A stretch of DNA of 64,000 bases from Rhodopseudomonas boonkerdii (GTDB lineage Bacteria > Pseudomonadota > Alphaproteobacteria > Rhizobiales > Xanthobacteraceae). The stretch is taken from the NCBI RefSeq assembly GCF_021184025.1, contig NZ_CP036537.1:1736001-1800000 (forward strand), given 5' to 3'. Every line of letters starts with the position of its first letter. The stretch's first letter is position 1. The notes under the pieces were generated by a model. The model ran no database searches and was not told the origin of the DNA. It saw only the letters and a program-made list of their open reading frames with translations. Positions 28,808-37,452 of this stretch are shown one piece after another. The translations under genes and the position numbers were made by a program.

Positions 28808-29737
28808 TCAGAGTGTAATCTCCATCCCGTTGTGGGGGATTGTCCATCCGGTTGTCGTCAGTGCTGCGCGCTCGGCCGAGTCGTGCAGCAATGCGGGATT
28901 CGAATTGTTGATGTGCAGAAAGAACTTCTGCGCAATGCCGGCGTCAGCAAGCGATGCGATCGCGCCATCTGCGCCTGACATCGCGATGTGGCCCATGCTC
29001 TGTCCCGTCTTCTGGCTGAGCCCGGCAGCGATGAGCTCGTCGTCGCGCCATACGGTGCCGTCGAAGAACACCAGCGGCGCCCCGCGCAGGCGCTCCTTCA
29101 GCTCCGGCGTCACGCGCGCGCAGGCGGCGATGAAGTAGAAATACTTGCCGCTGGCGGGCTCGCCGATGCGCAGGCCCAGCGTATCGCCGTCGCCATCCTC
29201 GCCGGCCGGATGAGCCTGTCCCTCGAGATACCACGCGCTTTTGCCGGGAACGGTGAAGGGCAGCAGTTCGAGGCCGGACGCTGTGCCGTCCTGCAGCCGC
29301 AGCGCGAAGCTTGTCTCGATGGCGATGGCTTCGCGCTTCACGGTCGCGTCCGACAGCACATTGAAAATGCTGTTCGCCTTCAGGATCGCCAGCACGCGCT
29401 GATGCGCGTAGATCGTGAACGGTGAGCCTTCGCGCATCGAGAGCAGCCCGGCCACTGCGTCCACTTCGCCATTGGTAAGGATCACGCCGGCGATGGGCGA
29501 ATGCCGCAAGGTGCCGTCCTGCGGGTGCAGCTGCGGCGTTGCCGTGACCTGTTGCCGCAGATCGGGCGATGCGTTGATCAGAAACCAGTTGCGGCCATCG
29601 GCGGTGACGGCGAGGGATGCCTGGCCGTTCTGCAATTCAGGCCGGTCGTCGCGTGCTGCACGGCATATCGGGCAACCGCAATTCCACTGCGGGACGCCGC
29701 CGCCCGCTGCAGCTCCGAGAACGACGATACGCAACAT
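28808..29737 (-). CDS. pqqB: PQQ biosynthesis protein PqqB (metallo-beta-lactamase fold)
   Basis: 309 aa. PqqB is the iron-dependent hydroxylase proposed to act on the Glu-Tyr intermediate. Motifs are VLGAAAGGGVPQWNC (6-20), CGCPICRAAR (20-29), the LTNGEVDAVAGLL stretch (about 90-102), FFDGTVWRDDELI (about 224-236) and MGHIAMSG (about 247). The conserved N-terminal Cys motif is present. It follows pqqA after a terminator-like hairpin. Confidence 0.95.
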   Translation of the reverse strand: MLRIVVLGAAAGGGVPQWNCGCPICRAARDDRPELQNGQASLAVTADGRNWFLINASPDLRQQVTATPQLHPQDGTLRHSPIAGVILTNGEVDAVAGLLSMREGSPFTIYAHQRVLAILKANSIFNVLSDATVKREAIAIETSFALRLQDGTASGLELLPFTVPGKSAWYLEGQAHPAGEDGDGDTLGLRIGEPASGKYFYFIAACARVTPELKERLRGAPLVFFDGTVWRDDELIAAGLSQKTGQSMGHIAMSGADGAIASLADAGIAQKFFLHINNSNPALLHDSAERAALTTTGWTIPHNGMEITL

Positions 29738-29801
29738 CAGATCGCCCCAGGCGCCGCCGGATTAAAAGAAAGCAGCAGCAACTTCAAACAAAACTCAGCC
29801 G

Positions 29802-29838
29802 AAAAAGGCGCCTTTCCGAACGATCCGGAAGAGGCGCC
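29802..29838 (-). terminator. rho-independent terminator-like hairpin between pqqA and pqqB
   Basis: On the minus strand GGCGCCTCTTCCG (29838 to 29826) and CGGAAAGGCGCC (29818 to 29807) form an 11-12 bp GC-rich stem with a short loop and one bulge, followed at once by TTTTT (29806 to 29802). It sits 26 bases after the pqqA stop. It could make pqqA transcripts more abundant than pqqBCDE, as PqqA is a consumed substrate. Confidence 0.8.
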
Positions 29839-29863
29839 CTGATCGGCACTATGAAACCGGGTC

Positions 29864-29944
29864 TTACTTGCGCGCTGCGCAGGCATACATGTTGATTTCC
29901 ATGCCGACGGCAACTTCGACGATCTTCGGTGCTTTCCAGGCCAC
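29864..29944 (-). CDS. pqqA: PqqA, precursor peptide of PQQ
   Basis: 26 aa from a GTG start at 29944, with the ribosome site GGGAGAG 5 bases upstream. It begins with Met-Ala-Trp-Lys-Ala-Pro-Lys and contains the diagnostic Glu-Ile-Asn-Met-Tyr (Glu16 and Tyr20), the two residues that become PQQ. It ends with Ala-Ala-Arg-Lys. The length and motif match known PqqA peptides of 22-29 aa. It is the first gene of pqqABCDE. Confidence 0.95.
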   Translation of the reverse strand: MAWKAPKIVEVAVGMEINMYACAARK

Positions 29945-30095
29945 GATTCTCTCCCGCGTTGAATGCAGCAGATGCTGCAGAAGGTAACTCTAACCGCTTG
30001 CCAATGGTTCGCCAACAGCCTCGTCATCACAATGTGAGGGAAGGCGTGCAGGTTCGGAAACGGAGGTCACTTTTGCGTGCGCCGCAAAATCAATC

Positions 30096-30110
30096 GCAAT
30101 GCAACATTGC
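30096..30110. promoter_or_regulatory. perfect 6-bp dyad in the pqqA / DUF6894 intergenic region
   Basis: GCAATG-CAA-CATTGC, 92 bases upstream of the small plus-strand gene and 152 bases upstream of pqqA. It could be an operator or chance. The rest of the 257-base gap shows nothing clear. Confidence 0.2.
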
Positions 30111-30201
30111 AATGCTTGCAGCGTTCCTTAACCTCTCATGAGTCTTTGCGGCAAAGCCATCGCCCGTTGTTGACGGCAATTTCAGGAAGTCGGGGATCGT
30201 C

Positions 30202-30456
30202 ATGCCACGCTATTTCTTCAATACCCGTCTGGGCAACGAGGTCGTCGATGACCCGGACGGCGAGGTGCTGCGCAATCCCGATCATGCCTGGGAAGTCGCG
30301 CGTTCCATGATCATTCAACTGTTGCGCTCGGAAGGCACGCAGCGCGATCTGCTCGCGGCCGTGCTTGAAGTGACCGACGAGCAGGGCGAGATCGTGCTCG
30401 AATTTCCGTTCACTGAAGCGCTGCTCGATTCCGCGGATTCGACGACGCGGCACTGA
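30202..30456 (+). CDS. small DUF6894-like protein
   Basis: 84 aa. The start MPRYFFNTRLG, the DPDGE segment and the C-terminal LEVTDEQGEIVLEFPF pattern match a small protein family common and often multicopy in Bradyrhizobiaceae (DUF6894), function unknown. No signal peptide, membrane segment or catalytic motif. It is transcribed away from pqqA and lies 131 bases upstream of the sugar dehydrogenase gene. Confidence 0.75.
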   Translation: MPRYFFNTRLGNEVVDDPDGEVLRNPDHAWEVARSMIIQLLRSEGTQRDLLAAVLEVTDEQGEIVLEFPFTEALLDSADSTTRH

Positions 30457-30587
30457 GCCACGGCGGGTCGATGTTTCGATTGCGTATGGGCGGTAAAATA
30501 TCTCAAACTGCGCCCAGGAAAGCCCGGAGAAGCGCGGCAGGTGTTTGCCGCGATCGAGAGAAGGCTTCCTGCGAAAGGGAAACACTC

Positions 30588-31973
30588 ATGACCGTTTATG
30601 CGTCCGCCCGTCAGGCACTGCTTGCCGGCGTGTTTATTGGCGTCTTGGCATCGGGGGCGGTTGCGCAGCAATCGGATTCTGCCCCGGCCGCGGCATCGCC
30701 GCCCGCCGCCGCTCCTGCAGCGACTCCTGCTCCTGCTCCTGCTCCTGCACCCGCTCCCGCACCGGCATCAGCTCCCGCGCCGGCAGCGCCGCAGGCTGCG
30801 GCTCCTGCACCCGCCGCTGCGCCGGCGCTTCCGCCGGGCTCGCCGCTGATCGGCCGCCCCGCCGGTGCTGCTGCCGCGAAGCTCGCACCGGTCGCGCCGC
30901 CGCCGATTCCGTCCGCGCCGGACAAGCTGCCGCTCGCCAAGCTCAAGGTGCCGCAGGGCTTCAACATCGAGGTCTATGCCGCGGGCATGGCCAATGCGCG
31001 CTCGATGCGCGAGGGCGACAAAGGCACCGTCTTCGTCGGCTCCCGTCTGGTCGACAAGGTGTATGCCGTCGTCAACAAGGACGGCAAGCGCCAGGTGAAG
31101 GTGCTGGCCTCGGGCCTTTATCGCCCGAACGGTCTCGCCTTCAAGGACGGCACGCTCTACATCGCCGAACTGTCGAAGGTCTCGAAGATCGACAAGGTCG
31201 AGGACAATCTCGATAATCCGCCGAAGCCGACCACGATCTACGACAAGCTGCCGAAGGACGAGGCCCATGGCTGGAAGTTCATCGGCATCGGCCCGGACAA
31301 CAAGCTCTATGTCCCGGTCGGCCAGCCCGGCAACAATGTGCTGCATGATGACGAGCATGGCCAGATCCGCCGCATGAATCTCGATGGCTCTGGCGCCGAG
31401 GTCTATGCCGTGGGCGTGCGCAACACCGTCGGCTTCGACTGGAATCCCGAAACCAAGCAGATGTATTTCACGGATAATGGCCGTGACTGGATGTCGGAAA
31501 CCGTGCCTGAGGACGAGCTGAATCGCGTCACCAAGGCTGGTGAGCATTTCGGCGCGCCCTATTGCTTGCAGGGCAATATCACCGATCCGGAATTCGGCTG
31601 GGACAAGTCCTGCGCCGATTACACCGCCCCGGTCGGCCTGCTCGGCGCGCATACGGCGGCGCTTGGCATGCGCTTCTATACCGGCAAGATGTTCCCCGCC
31701 GCCTACAAGAACGCGATCTTCATCGCGCGCCACGGCTCCTGGAACAAGTCGAAGAAGCTCGGCGGCGACGTGGTGGTGGCGAAGCTCAACAAGGACGGCA
31801 CGGTGAAGTCCGTCGAGCCGTTCCTCACCGGTTTCCTCGAGGACAACAAATATGTCGGCCGCCCGGTGGACGTGCTGCAGATGAAGGACGGCTCGCTGCT
31901 GGTCTCCGACGACTGGAACGGCGCGATCTATCGCATCACCTACGGCAAGCCGAAGGTCACGGGGAAGAAGTGA
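30588..31973 (+). CDS. periplasmic PQQ-dependent sugar/L-sorbosone dehydrogenase-like protein
   Basis: 461 aa from the ATG at 30588 with AAAGGGA 8 bases upstream; the longer frame starting at 30471 adds no signal. Residues 1-27 are a signal peptide ending near SGAVAQ. Residues about 30-95 are a Pro/Ala-rich linker of (AP)n repeats. From about 115 on there is a six-bladed glucose/sorbosone dehydrogenase beta-propeller: LPLAKLKVPQGFNIEVYA, VFVGSR, LYRPNGLAFKDGTLYIAE, LPKDEAHGWKFIGIGPD, GVRNTVGFDWNP and IARHGSWNKSKK. The family oxidises aldoses or aldehydes with PQQ. The substrate is unknown. The nearby pqq operon supports PQQ dependence. Confidence 0.85.
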   Translation: MTVYASARQALLAGVFIGVLASGAVAQQSDSAPAAASPPAAAPAATPAPAPAPAPAPAPASAPAPAAPQAAAPAPAAAPALPPGSPLIGRPAGAAAAKLAPVAPPPIPSAPDKLPLAKLKVPQGFNIEVYAAGMANARSMREGDKGTVFVGSRLVDKVYAVVNKDGKRQVKVLASGLYRPNGLAFKDGTLYIAELSKVSKIDKVEDNLDNPPKPTTIYDKLPKDEAHGWKFIGIGPDNKLYVPVGQPGNNVLHDDEHGQIRRMNLDGSGAEVYAVGVRNTVGFDWNPETKQMYFTDNGRDWMSETVPEDELNRVTKAGEHFGAPYCLQGNITDPEFGWDKSCADYTAPVGLLGAHTAALGMRFYTGKMFPAAYKNAIFIARHGSWNKSKKLGGDVVVAKLNKDGTVKSVEPFLTGFLEDNKYVGRPVDVLQMKDGSLLVSDDWNGAIYRITYGKPKVTGKK

Positions 31974-31981
31974 TGTTCGCT

Positions 31982-32120
31982 GACCTCTCCCCGCAAGCGG
32001 GGAGAGGTCGACCCGGCGAAGCGTAGCGAAGCCGGGGCGGGTGAGGGGGACTCTCCGCATACTCCGAGCGTGCGGAAAGCCCCCCTCATCCTAACCTTCT
32101 CCCCGCAAGCGGGGAGAAGG
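31982..32120. repeat. family D repeat, copy 2
   Basis: ACCTCTCCCCGCAAGCGGGG at the left and TTCTCCCCGCAAGCGGGGAG at the right, with CGGCGAAGCGTAGCGAAGCCG and GGTGAGGG between them. It follows the dehydrogenase stop directly and precedes the cytochrome gene. Confidence 0.85.
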
Positions 32121-32173
32121 AATTCGGCCGCCGCTTGTCGCTGCTATCTCACTCTTCAGAAAGTCCTCAGCCG

Positions 32174-32740
32174 ATGCGCCTGTTTGCAGTCATCGTTGCT
32201 CTTCTTCTTTTATCCTCCCCCCTCGCGGCCGCCGAGCCTGTCGCTGAACGCGCGGCGCCTTGCCTCGCCTGTCATGGCGAGAAAGGCACGTCGGAGACCG
32301 AGATCACGCCGTCGCTCGGCGCGCAGCAGCCGGCCTATACGCTGATCCAGCTCTATATGTTTCGCGAGAAGTTGCGCACCTTCGAGCCCATGAACGAGAT
32401 GGCGAAGGATCTCACCGACGACGATCTGCGCACATTCTCCGACTATATCGCGACGCTGCCGAAGCCGGTGGCTGTCGATGGCGGCGACCCCGCGCGCATG
32501 CAGGCTGCGAAGGCATTGACCTCGCAGTTTCGCTGCGACAGCTGCCACAATGCCGACTTCGCCGGCCGCGACAACATCCCGCGCATCGCCGGCCAGCGCG
32601 AGGATTACCTCGCCAAGACCATGCGCGAATACAAGGACAACTCGCGTCACGGCTACGACGCGACCATGGCCGATGTGATGCAGCCGATCACCGACGCGCA
32701 GATCGGGGAGCTGGCGTATTTTCTGGCGAGGGTGAAGTAG
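32174..32740 (+). CDS. periplasmic di-haem cytochrome c (cytochrome c4-like)
   Basis: 188 aa from the ATG at 32174. Residues 1-20 are a signal peptide (hydrophobic [15 protein letters not shown]). Two c-type haem sites are present: CLACH (30-34) and CDSCH (121-125), each in a domain of about 90 residues, with candidate axial Met in EPMNEM and ADVMQ. This is the two-domain cytochrome c4 pattern. It lies downstream of the PQQ sugar dehydrogenase on the same strand and is its likely electron acceptor. Confidence 0.9.
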   Translation: MRLFAVIVALLLLSSPLAAAEPVAERAAPCLACHGEKGTSETEITPSLGAQQPAYTLIQLYMFREKLRTFEPMNEMAKDLTDDDLRTFSDYIATLPKPVAVDGGDPARMQAAKALTSQFRCDSCHNADFAGRDNIPRIAGQREDYLAKTMREYKDNSRHGYDATMADVMQPITDAQIGELAYFLARVK

Positions 32741-32773
32741 GCCGTAGCCCGTAGGGCAGGCCCCACTCTCCGA

Positions 32774-33011
32774 CCTCATCCTGAGAGCCTGACTGGAAAT
32801 GCAGTCCGCAGGTTGGCGTTGCTGGTCGCCGAGACAGAACGTAACAGACTCTGTCCCCTCATGGTGAGGAGCGCCCTTGCACGCGTCTCGAACCATGAGA
32901 TGGCTTGGCTCGGAGCCTTCTTAGCCATTCGCAAGGGATGGCGACAAACTTGGAGCTCCATCATCTCATGGTTCGAGACGGCGCTTCCGCGCCTCCTCAC
33001 CATGAGGGGGA
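32774..33011. repeat. mosaic repeat family A, copy 2
   Basis: Contains CCTCATCCTGAG, then GACTGGAAATGCAGTCCG and GGCGTTGCTGGTCGCC (the inverse of modules at 16805-16850), then CCCCTCATGGTGAGGAGCGC, CGTCTCGAACCATGAGATGG and CTCACCATGAGGGG. It fills the first third of the 809-base gap between the cytochrome and amidase genes. No gene is supported here. Confidence 0.75.
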
Positions 33012-33176
33012 CCGAGATTGTTCCCATTTCGTTCTTGACAAAATTCCCATGATCGTCCATATCCCTCCCGTCTTGTTCGCGAGGGGCGCTCTCATGAGGC
33101 GTCTTTGGGCGGGACAGGATGCGGCGCCTGCGGGCGGGGGAGGACGTATCCCTCGCACTCGGGAGGCCTGGGGTCA

Positions 33177-33493
33177 CCGTCCGGGCCCACTACGGGGCTC
33201 TGCCACTCAGTGGCTGGACGGGTGCGGATGACGGCTGGCGAAAGCCGGTCCGATGGCAGGGCACCTGCCAGCTTCCAGTACCCGGAAGCACGGTCCCTGG
33301 GCCAAAAATCGTCGCGGTGGCACGCCGTCAGGCGTTGCGCGGCCGGCCAGCACTGGCGATCCAGTGCGCACCGATCGCGTCAGAAACCACCCCTCGCGCC
33401 TGGCGGCGTGCCGCCTCCCCTCATGTCTTCGAGGGGAGACCTGCTCACACCTCGGACGCGCAAGCGCCGCCAGAATGCGAAGCCGCGTTCGCA
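33177..33493. other. run of consecutive hairpins: candidate structured RNA or mobile palindromic element
   Basis: Within 317 bases I find: CCGTCC (33177-33182) pairing with GGACGG (33216-33221) around GCCAC-TCA-GTGGC (33202-33214); CGGCT-GGCGAA-AGCCG (33232-33247) extended by CGGA/TCCG (33225-33228, 33249-33252); TGGCAGG-GCA-CCTGCCA (33254-33270); GCTTCC/GGAAGC (33271-33289); CACTGG-CGAT-CCAGTG (33351-33366); GGCGG-CGTG-CCGCC (33402-33415); CTCCCCTC/GAGGGGAG (33415-33438, 8 bp, 8-base loop); TGCGAA/TTCGCA (33476-33493). No ribosome site or recognisable protein family fits the open frames here. It ends 56 bases before the amidase start, so it could lie in that transcript's leader. Strand unknown. 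Confidence 0.5.
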
Positions 33494-33549
33494 TTTGGCA
33501 TTCCCTGCACATGCTGCGATAAATCCCACCGCAAATACGGGAGCATTGC

Positions 33550-34953
33550 ATGAACGATCTCTGGCGTCTGTCGGCCTCTGAACTCGCTGCACTCATCAGA
33601 AGCCGCAAGGTGTCTGCGAAGGAAGCCGCGCAATCCGGTCTCGACAGGCTCGATGCTGCGAACCCCGCGATCAACGCCGTGGTCGAACATCGTCCCGAAG
33701 AGGTGCTGGCACAGGCCGAGGCGGTCGATGCCGCGCTCGCACGCGGCCTCACTGTCGGCCCGCTCGCCGGTGTGCCTGTCACCGTCAAAGTGAATATCGA
33801 CTACAAGGGCTATGCGACGTCCAACGGCGTGAAGATCCAGAACGGGATCATCGCCACCAGCAACAGCCCGGTGATCGACAATCTCATCAAGGCCGGCGCC
33901 GTCATTCTTGGCCGCACCAATTGCCCGGCCTTCTCATATCGCTGGTTCACCACCAACCAGCTCTATGGCGACACCAAGAATCCGCGCGATCCCTCGCTGA
34001 CGCCCGGCGGTTCGTCGGGCGGCGCAGGCAGCGCCGTTGCGGCCGGCATCGGCCACATCGCCCATGGCACCGACATCGCCGGCTCGATCCGTTATCCCGC
34101 CTATGCCTGCGGCGTGCACGGCCTGCGTCCCACCGTCGGCCGTATCGCCGCCTATAATCAGGCGCTGCCCGAACGCATCATTTCCGGCCAAATCACGGCG
34201 GTCTCCGGCCCGCTCGCGCGCACCATCGCAGATATCAGGCTCGGCCTCGAAGCGATGTCGCAGCCCGATGTGCGTGATCCCTGGTGGGTGCCGGCGCCGC
34301 TGATCGGCGAACCTCGTGAAAAGCGCGTTGCCATGTGTCTGCGGCCGGACAATCTCGACATCACCGCCGACGTCGAGGCAGCGGTGCGCGACGCCGGCAA
34401 GCGGCTGCAGGCCGCGGGCTGGATCGTCGAGGAGGTCGAGAACACGCCCGCGCTGCGAGAGGCCGCCGCGCTGCAAACGACGATCTGGTTCGGCGACGGC
34501 TATCAAGGGCTGCTCGACGCCGCCGAGCGCGAAGGCGATCCCGCCGCGCTGGTCTGTCTGCGCGGCCAGAAGGCAAAGGTCGCCAATTTCAGCGAGGGCG
34601 GCCTGTCTCACGCGCTGGTGCGCCGCTCCACCTTCGTGCGCGATTGGGAGCTGTTCCTGCAGCGCTATGCGGTGGTGCTGATGCCGATGTCCGGCGAGCT
34701 GCCGTTTCCCGATCATCTCGATTTGCAGGGCCAGGAGGGTTTCGATCGCGTCTGGGCCGCGCAGATGCCGCAGATCGGCATTCCCTTCATGGGATTGCCG
34801 GCGCTGAGTGTCGCCACCGGCCTCAAGGGGCGCGTGCCAACCGGCGTGCAGATCGTCGCCGGCCGCTACCGCGAGGATCTCTGCCTCGCGGCCGGCGAAG
34901 CGATCGAAGCAGGTGGCACGCCGCCGATGCCCTGCGATCCCGTCACGGCGTGA
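33550..34953 (+). CDS. amidase (amidase signature family)
   Basis: 467 aa with the full Ser-cisSer-Lys triad of the amidase signature family: VTVKVNID with Lys80, TPGGSSGGAGSAVAAG with cis-Ser155, and GTDIAGSIRYPA with nucleophile Ser179. The Trp-rich FSYRWFTTNQLYGDTKNP segment (128-144) precedes the signature. The absence of gatB/gatC nearby argues against GatA. The substrate is unknown; a small amide is likely. It is followed after 5 bases by glutathione peroxidase, so the three small genes here may form an operon. Confidence 0.88.
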   Translation: MNDLWRLSASELAALIRSRKVSAKEAAQSGLDRLDAANPAINAVVEHRPEEVLAQAEAVDAALARGLTVGPLAGVPVTVKVNIDYKGYATSNGVKIQNGIIATSNSPVIDNLIKAGAVILGRTNCPAFSYRWFTTNQLYGDTKNPRDPSLTPGGSSGGAGSAVAAGIGHIAHGTDIAGSIRYPAYACGVHGLRPTVGRIAAYNQALPERIISGQITAVSGPLARTIADIRLGLEAMSQPDVRDPWWVPAPLIGEPREKRVAMCLRPDNLDITADVEAAVRDAGKRLQAAGWIVEEVENTPALREAAALQTTIWFGDGYQGLLDAAEREGDPAALVCLRGQKAKVANFSEGGLSHALVRRSTFVRDWELFLQRYAVVLMPMSGELPFPDHLDLQGQEGFDRVWAAQMPQIGIPFMGLPALSVATGLKGRVPTGVQIVAGRYREDLCLAAGEAIEAGGTPPMPCDPVTA

Positions 34954-34958
34954 GCGTC

Positions 34959-35435
34959 ATGAGCAGCATCGCCGATTTCACCGCCCAGTCGCTCGCTGGC
35001 GCTCCTGTCGCGCTGAAGGACTTTGCAGGCAAGGTTTTGCTCATCGTCAACACCGCGAGCGCCTGCGGTTTCACGCCGCAGTATGAGGGGCTGGAGCAGT
35101 TGCAGCAGGATTATGCGGCGCGCGGGTTTTCCGTGCTCGGTTTTCCCTGCAACCAGTTCGGCGCGCAGGAGCCCGGCGATGCGGCGGCCATCGCCGGCTT
35201 CTGCGAAACGAATTACCGGGTGACGTTCCCGCTGTTCGCCAAGATCGACGTCAACGGCGCTCATGCTCACCCATTGTATAATTTCCTCAAATCTGAGAAG
35301 TCGGGGCTGCTCGGGCCGGCGATCAAATGGAATTTCACCAAATTCCTGGTCGATCGTTCCGGCCACGTGGCCGGGCGCTTTGCGCCGACCACGAAACCCC
35401 AATCCCTGCGAGACAAGATCGAGGCGCTGCTATGA
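34959..35435 (+). CDS. glutathione peroxidase (Cys type)
   Basis: 158 aa. It reduces hydrogen or lipid peroxides with glutathione or thioredoxin. Motifs are VLLIVNTASACGFTPQYEGL with the peroxidatic Cys (about residue 36), LGFPCNQFGAQEPG (about 64-77) and KWNFTKFLVDRSG (about 125-137). The ATG at 34959 gives a normal N-terminus; a GTG at 34950 overlapping the amidase stop is possible. Its own stop overlaps the next start (ATGA at 35432-35435). Confidence 0.92.
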   Translation: MSSIADFTAQSLAGAPVALKDFAGKVLLIVNTASACGFTPQYEGLEQLQQDYAARGFSVLGFPCNQFGAQEPGDAAAIAGFCETNYRVTFPLFAKIDVNGAHAHPLYNFLKSEKSGLLGPAIKWNFTKFLVDRSGHVAGRFAPTTKPQSLRDKIEALL

Positions 35436-35683
35436 CCGAGACCATCGAAAATCCCCCGCTGCCGGACCGTCTCTCGGTCGATCCCCGCAGCCCCTATTAC
35501 AACGAGGCCGTCCTCCAGCGCGATGTCGGCATCCGCTTCAAGGGCGCGGAGAAGAGCAATGTCGAGGAATACTGCGTCAGCGAGGGGTGGGTACGGGTGC
35601 CGGCCGGCGCCGCCAAGGACCGCTTCGGCAATCCCTTGCTCATCAAGCTGTCCGGCGAGGTCGAGCCGTATTACCGCGACTGA
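35432..35683 (+). CDS. DUF3297 family small protein
   Basis: 83 aa. Recognised by LPDRLSVDPRSPYYNEAVL (about 10-28), GIRFKGAEKSNVEEYCVSEG (about 33-52) and IKLSGEVEPYYRD at the C-terminus. This is a conserved proteobacterial family of unknown function and about this length. The start overlaps the glutathione peroxidase stop by 4 bases, so the two are translationally coupled. Confidence 0.85.
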   Translation: MTETIENPPLPDRLSVDPRSPYYNEAVLQRDVGIRFKGAEKSNVEEYCVSEGWVRVPAGAAKDRFGNPLLIKLSGEVEPYYRD

Positions 35684-35731
35684 TTGCGGTGCAGCACGGC
35701 TGATTAGCAAAAAGGCGGCGTCCGGCTAAAT

Positions 35732-35743
35732 TTGAAGCTTAAA
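35732..35743 (+). promoter_or_regulatory. MarR-type operator dyad upstream of the NitT/TauT ABC operon
   Basis: TTGA-AGCT-TAAA, 59 bases before the ABC ATPase ATG (35803), followed by A/T-rich AATAAT. It belongs to the repeated TTKA-N4-YAAA set found upstream of seven catabolic units in this window. Confidence 0.55.
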
Positions 35744-35802
35744 ATAATGGCCGGTTCTGGCTATGGTGGAGCAACGCTGTCATGGCTCATGAAGGACCGG
35801 GA

Positions 35803-36660
35803 ATGAAAGTGGCAACACTGCGCTCGGACGCTCCGACCAAGCTCGAACCGGTTGCCGGCCGCAAGGCTTCCAACGTCGGGGCAGTCGAGCCGATGATCGA
35901 AATCGATCACGTTTCGCAGCGCTTCCAGACGTCCGGGCGGCAAAGCCATCTCGCACTGTCGGACATCAACCTGTCCATCGAGGACGGCGCCTTCGTGTCG
36001 ATCCTCGGGCCTAGCGGCTGCGGCAAGTCCACGCTGCTCTATATTGTCGGCGGCTTCGTCAAGCCGACCGAAGGTGTCGCGAAGGTGAAAGGGCGAGCGA
36101 TCACCGGTCCCGGTCCCGATCGTGGTCCGGTGTTTCAGGAATTCGCGTTGTTTCCCTGGAAGACCGTGCTCGGCAATGTCATCTACGGCCTGCTGCAGCA
36201 GGGCATCAGGAAATCCGAAGCCGATGCGCGCGGGCGAAAACTGCTCGAGATGGTCGGTCTCAAGGGCTACGAGAAATTCTATCCGAAAGAACTCTCCGGC
36301 GGCATGAAGCAGCGCGTCGCTATTGCGCGCACGCTGGCTTACGATCCTGCCGTGTTGCTGATGGATGAGCCGTTCGGCGCGCTCGATGCGCATACCCGCA
36401 CGCGCCTGCAGAACGATCTGCTCGATATCTGGGACACCCAGCGCAAGACCGTGCTGTTCGTCACGCATTCGGTCGAGGAAGCGGTGTATCTCTCCGACAA
36501 GGTGATCGTGATGTCACGCTCTCCGGGCAGCATCAAGGAGACCGTCGAGATCGATCTGCCGCGTCCGCGCAAGCGCGCGGACCTGCTGCTCGATGCGCGA
36601 TTCCAGAAATATGTCGTCGATATCGAGAAGATGATCGACGACCGTCCGGAAGACATGTGA
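35803..36660 (+). CDS. ABC transporter ATP-binding protein (NitT/TauT type)
   Basis: 285 aa from the ATG at 35803 (AAGGA six bases upstream); an ATG at 35782 would add seven residues. Motifs are Walker [10 protein letters not shown] (about 67-75), the Q-loop in [11 protein letters not shown], the signature [16 protein letters not shown] and Walker [17 protein letters not shown], then the H-loop in [10 protein letters not shown]. The closest subfamily is SsuB/TauB/NrtD (sulfonate, taurine, nitrate and similar). The two permease genes follow directly (stop/start overlap at 36657-36660). The putative operator upstream ties it to the aromatic regulon. Confidence 0.92.
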   Translation: MKVATLRSDAPTKLEPVAGRKASNVGAVEPMIEIDHVSQRFQTSGRQSHLALSDINLSIEDGAFVSILGPSGCGKSTLLYIVGGFVKPTEGVAKVKGRAITGPGPDRGPVFQEFALFPWKTVLGNVIYGLLQQGIRKSEADARGRKLLEMVGLKGYEKFYPKELSGGMKQRVAIARTLAYDPAVLLMDEPFGALDAHTRTRLQNDLLDIWDTQRKTVLFVTHSVEEAVYLSDKVIVMSRSPGSIKETVEIDLPRPRKRADLLLDARFQKYVVDIEKMIDDRPEDM

Positions 36661-37442
36661 TGAGCGCGCGCAGTGCGCTGAGGGCGCTCTCGCCGCTGTT
36701 TGCCGTCGTCGGTCTGCTCTGTGTCTGGCAGCTCGCGTCGATGCGGCTCGGGACCGAAAGTTTCCCCACGGCGATCGAGACTCTGAAAGCGGTGCCGGCG
36801 ATCCTCACCGACAAGGAATCCATCCGCAACATCCTCGATTCCCTGCGCCGCATGGCGATCGGTCTGTCGCTGGCGGTGGTGTTCGCGATTCCGCTTGGCC
36901 TTCTGATGGGCCGTATCAAGGCGGTGGCGGATTTCTTCAATCCGTTGATGATGATCATCTATCCCGTGCCAAAGGCAGCCTTGATGCCGATCATCATGCT
37001 GTGGCTCGGCGTCGGCGATGTCTCCAAGACCCTGGTGATCTTCCTCGGTGTCTCGCTGCCGATCATCTATCATTCGTTTCAGGGCGGCAAAGCGGTGGAA
37101 GAGAAGATGTTGTGGTCCGGCGCGGCCATGGGCATGTCGGCGCCCTCGCGCATGCTGCGCATCGTGCTTCCCGCAGCATTGCCGGAAATTCTCACCGGCT
37201 GCCGCACCGGCCTCGTGCTGGCATTGATCACCATGATCACCTCGGAGATGATCGCGCGGCAGAACGGCGCCGGCAACATCCTGTTCAATGCCCTCGACAT
37301 GGCGCAGTACGACACGGTGTTCGCGATGATTCTGATCGTCGGTCTGCTCGGTATCGTCTTCGATGCGGTGTTCGAGCGTATCCGGCTGTATCTGGTGAAG
37401 TGGTCGCAGCCGCGCGACGACATGCCTCTGAGTTTCACGTGA
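36657..37442 (+). CDS. ABC transporter permease (NitT/TauT type)
   Basis: 261 aa, an inner membrane protein of the SsuC/TauC family with about six hydrophobic segments ([14 protein letters not shown] near the N-terminus, [70 protein letters not shown]). The EAA-type loop is around [21 protein letters not shown] (about 157-177). The start overlaps the ATPase stop. It pairs with the next permease; no binding-protein gene is adjacent. Confidence 0.9.
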   Translation: MMSARSALRALSPLFAVVGLLCVWQLASMRLGTESFPTAIETLKAVPAILTDKESIRNILDSLRRMAIGLSLAVVFAIPLGLLMGRIKAVADFFNPLMMIIYPVPKAALMPIIMLWLGVGDVSKTLVIFLGVSLPIIYHSFQGGKAVEEKMLWSGAAMGMSAPSRMLRIVLPAALPEILTGCRTGLVLALITMITSEMIARQNGAGNILFNALDMAQYDTVFAMILIVGLLGIVFDAVFERIRLYLVKWSQPRDDMPLSFT

Positions 37443-37452
37443 GGAACGGGGC

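Noticed and set aside
33119..33553. 144-codon frame beginning at the ATG at 33119, through the hairpin region
   Set aside because: Its peptide looks like translated palindromes (Arg, Pro and Gly rich), has no ribosome site and overlaps several perfect hairpins. I treat the region as structured DNA or RNA.
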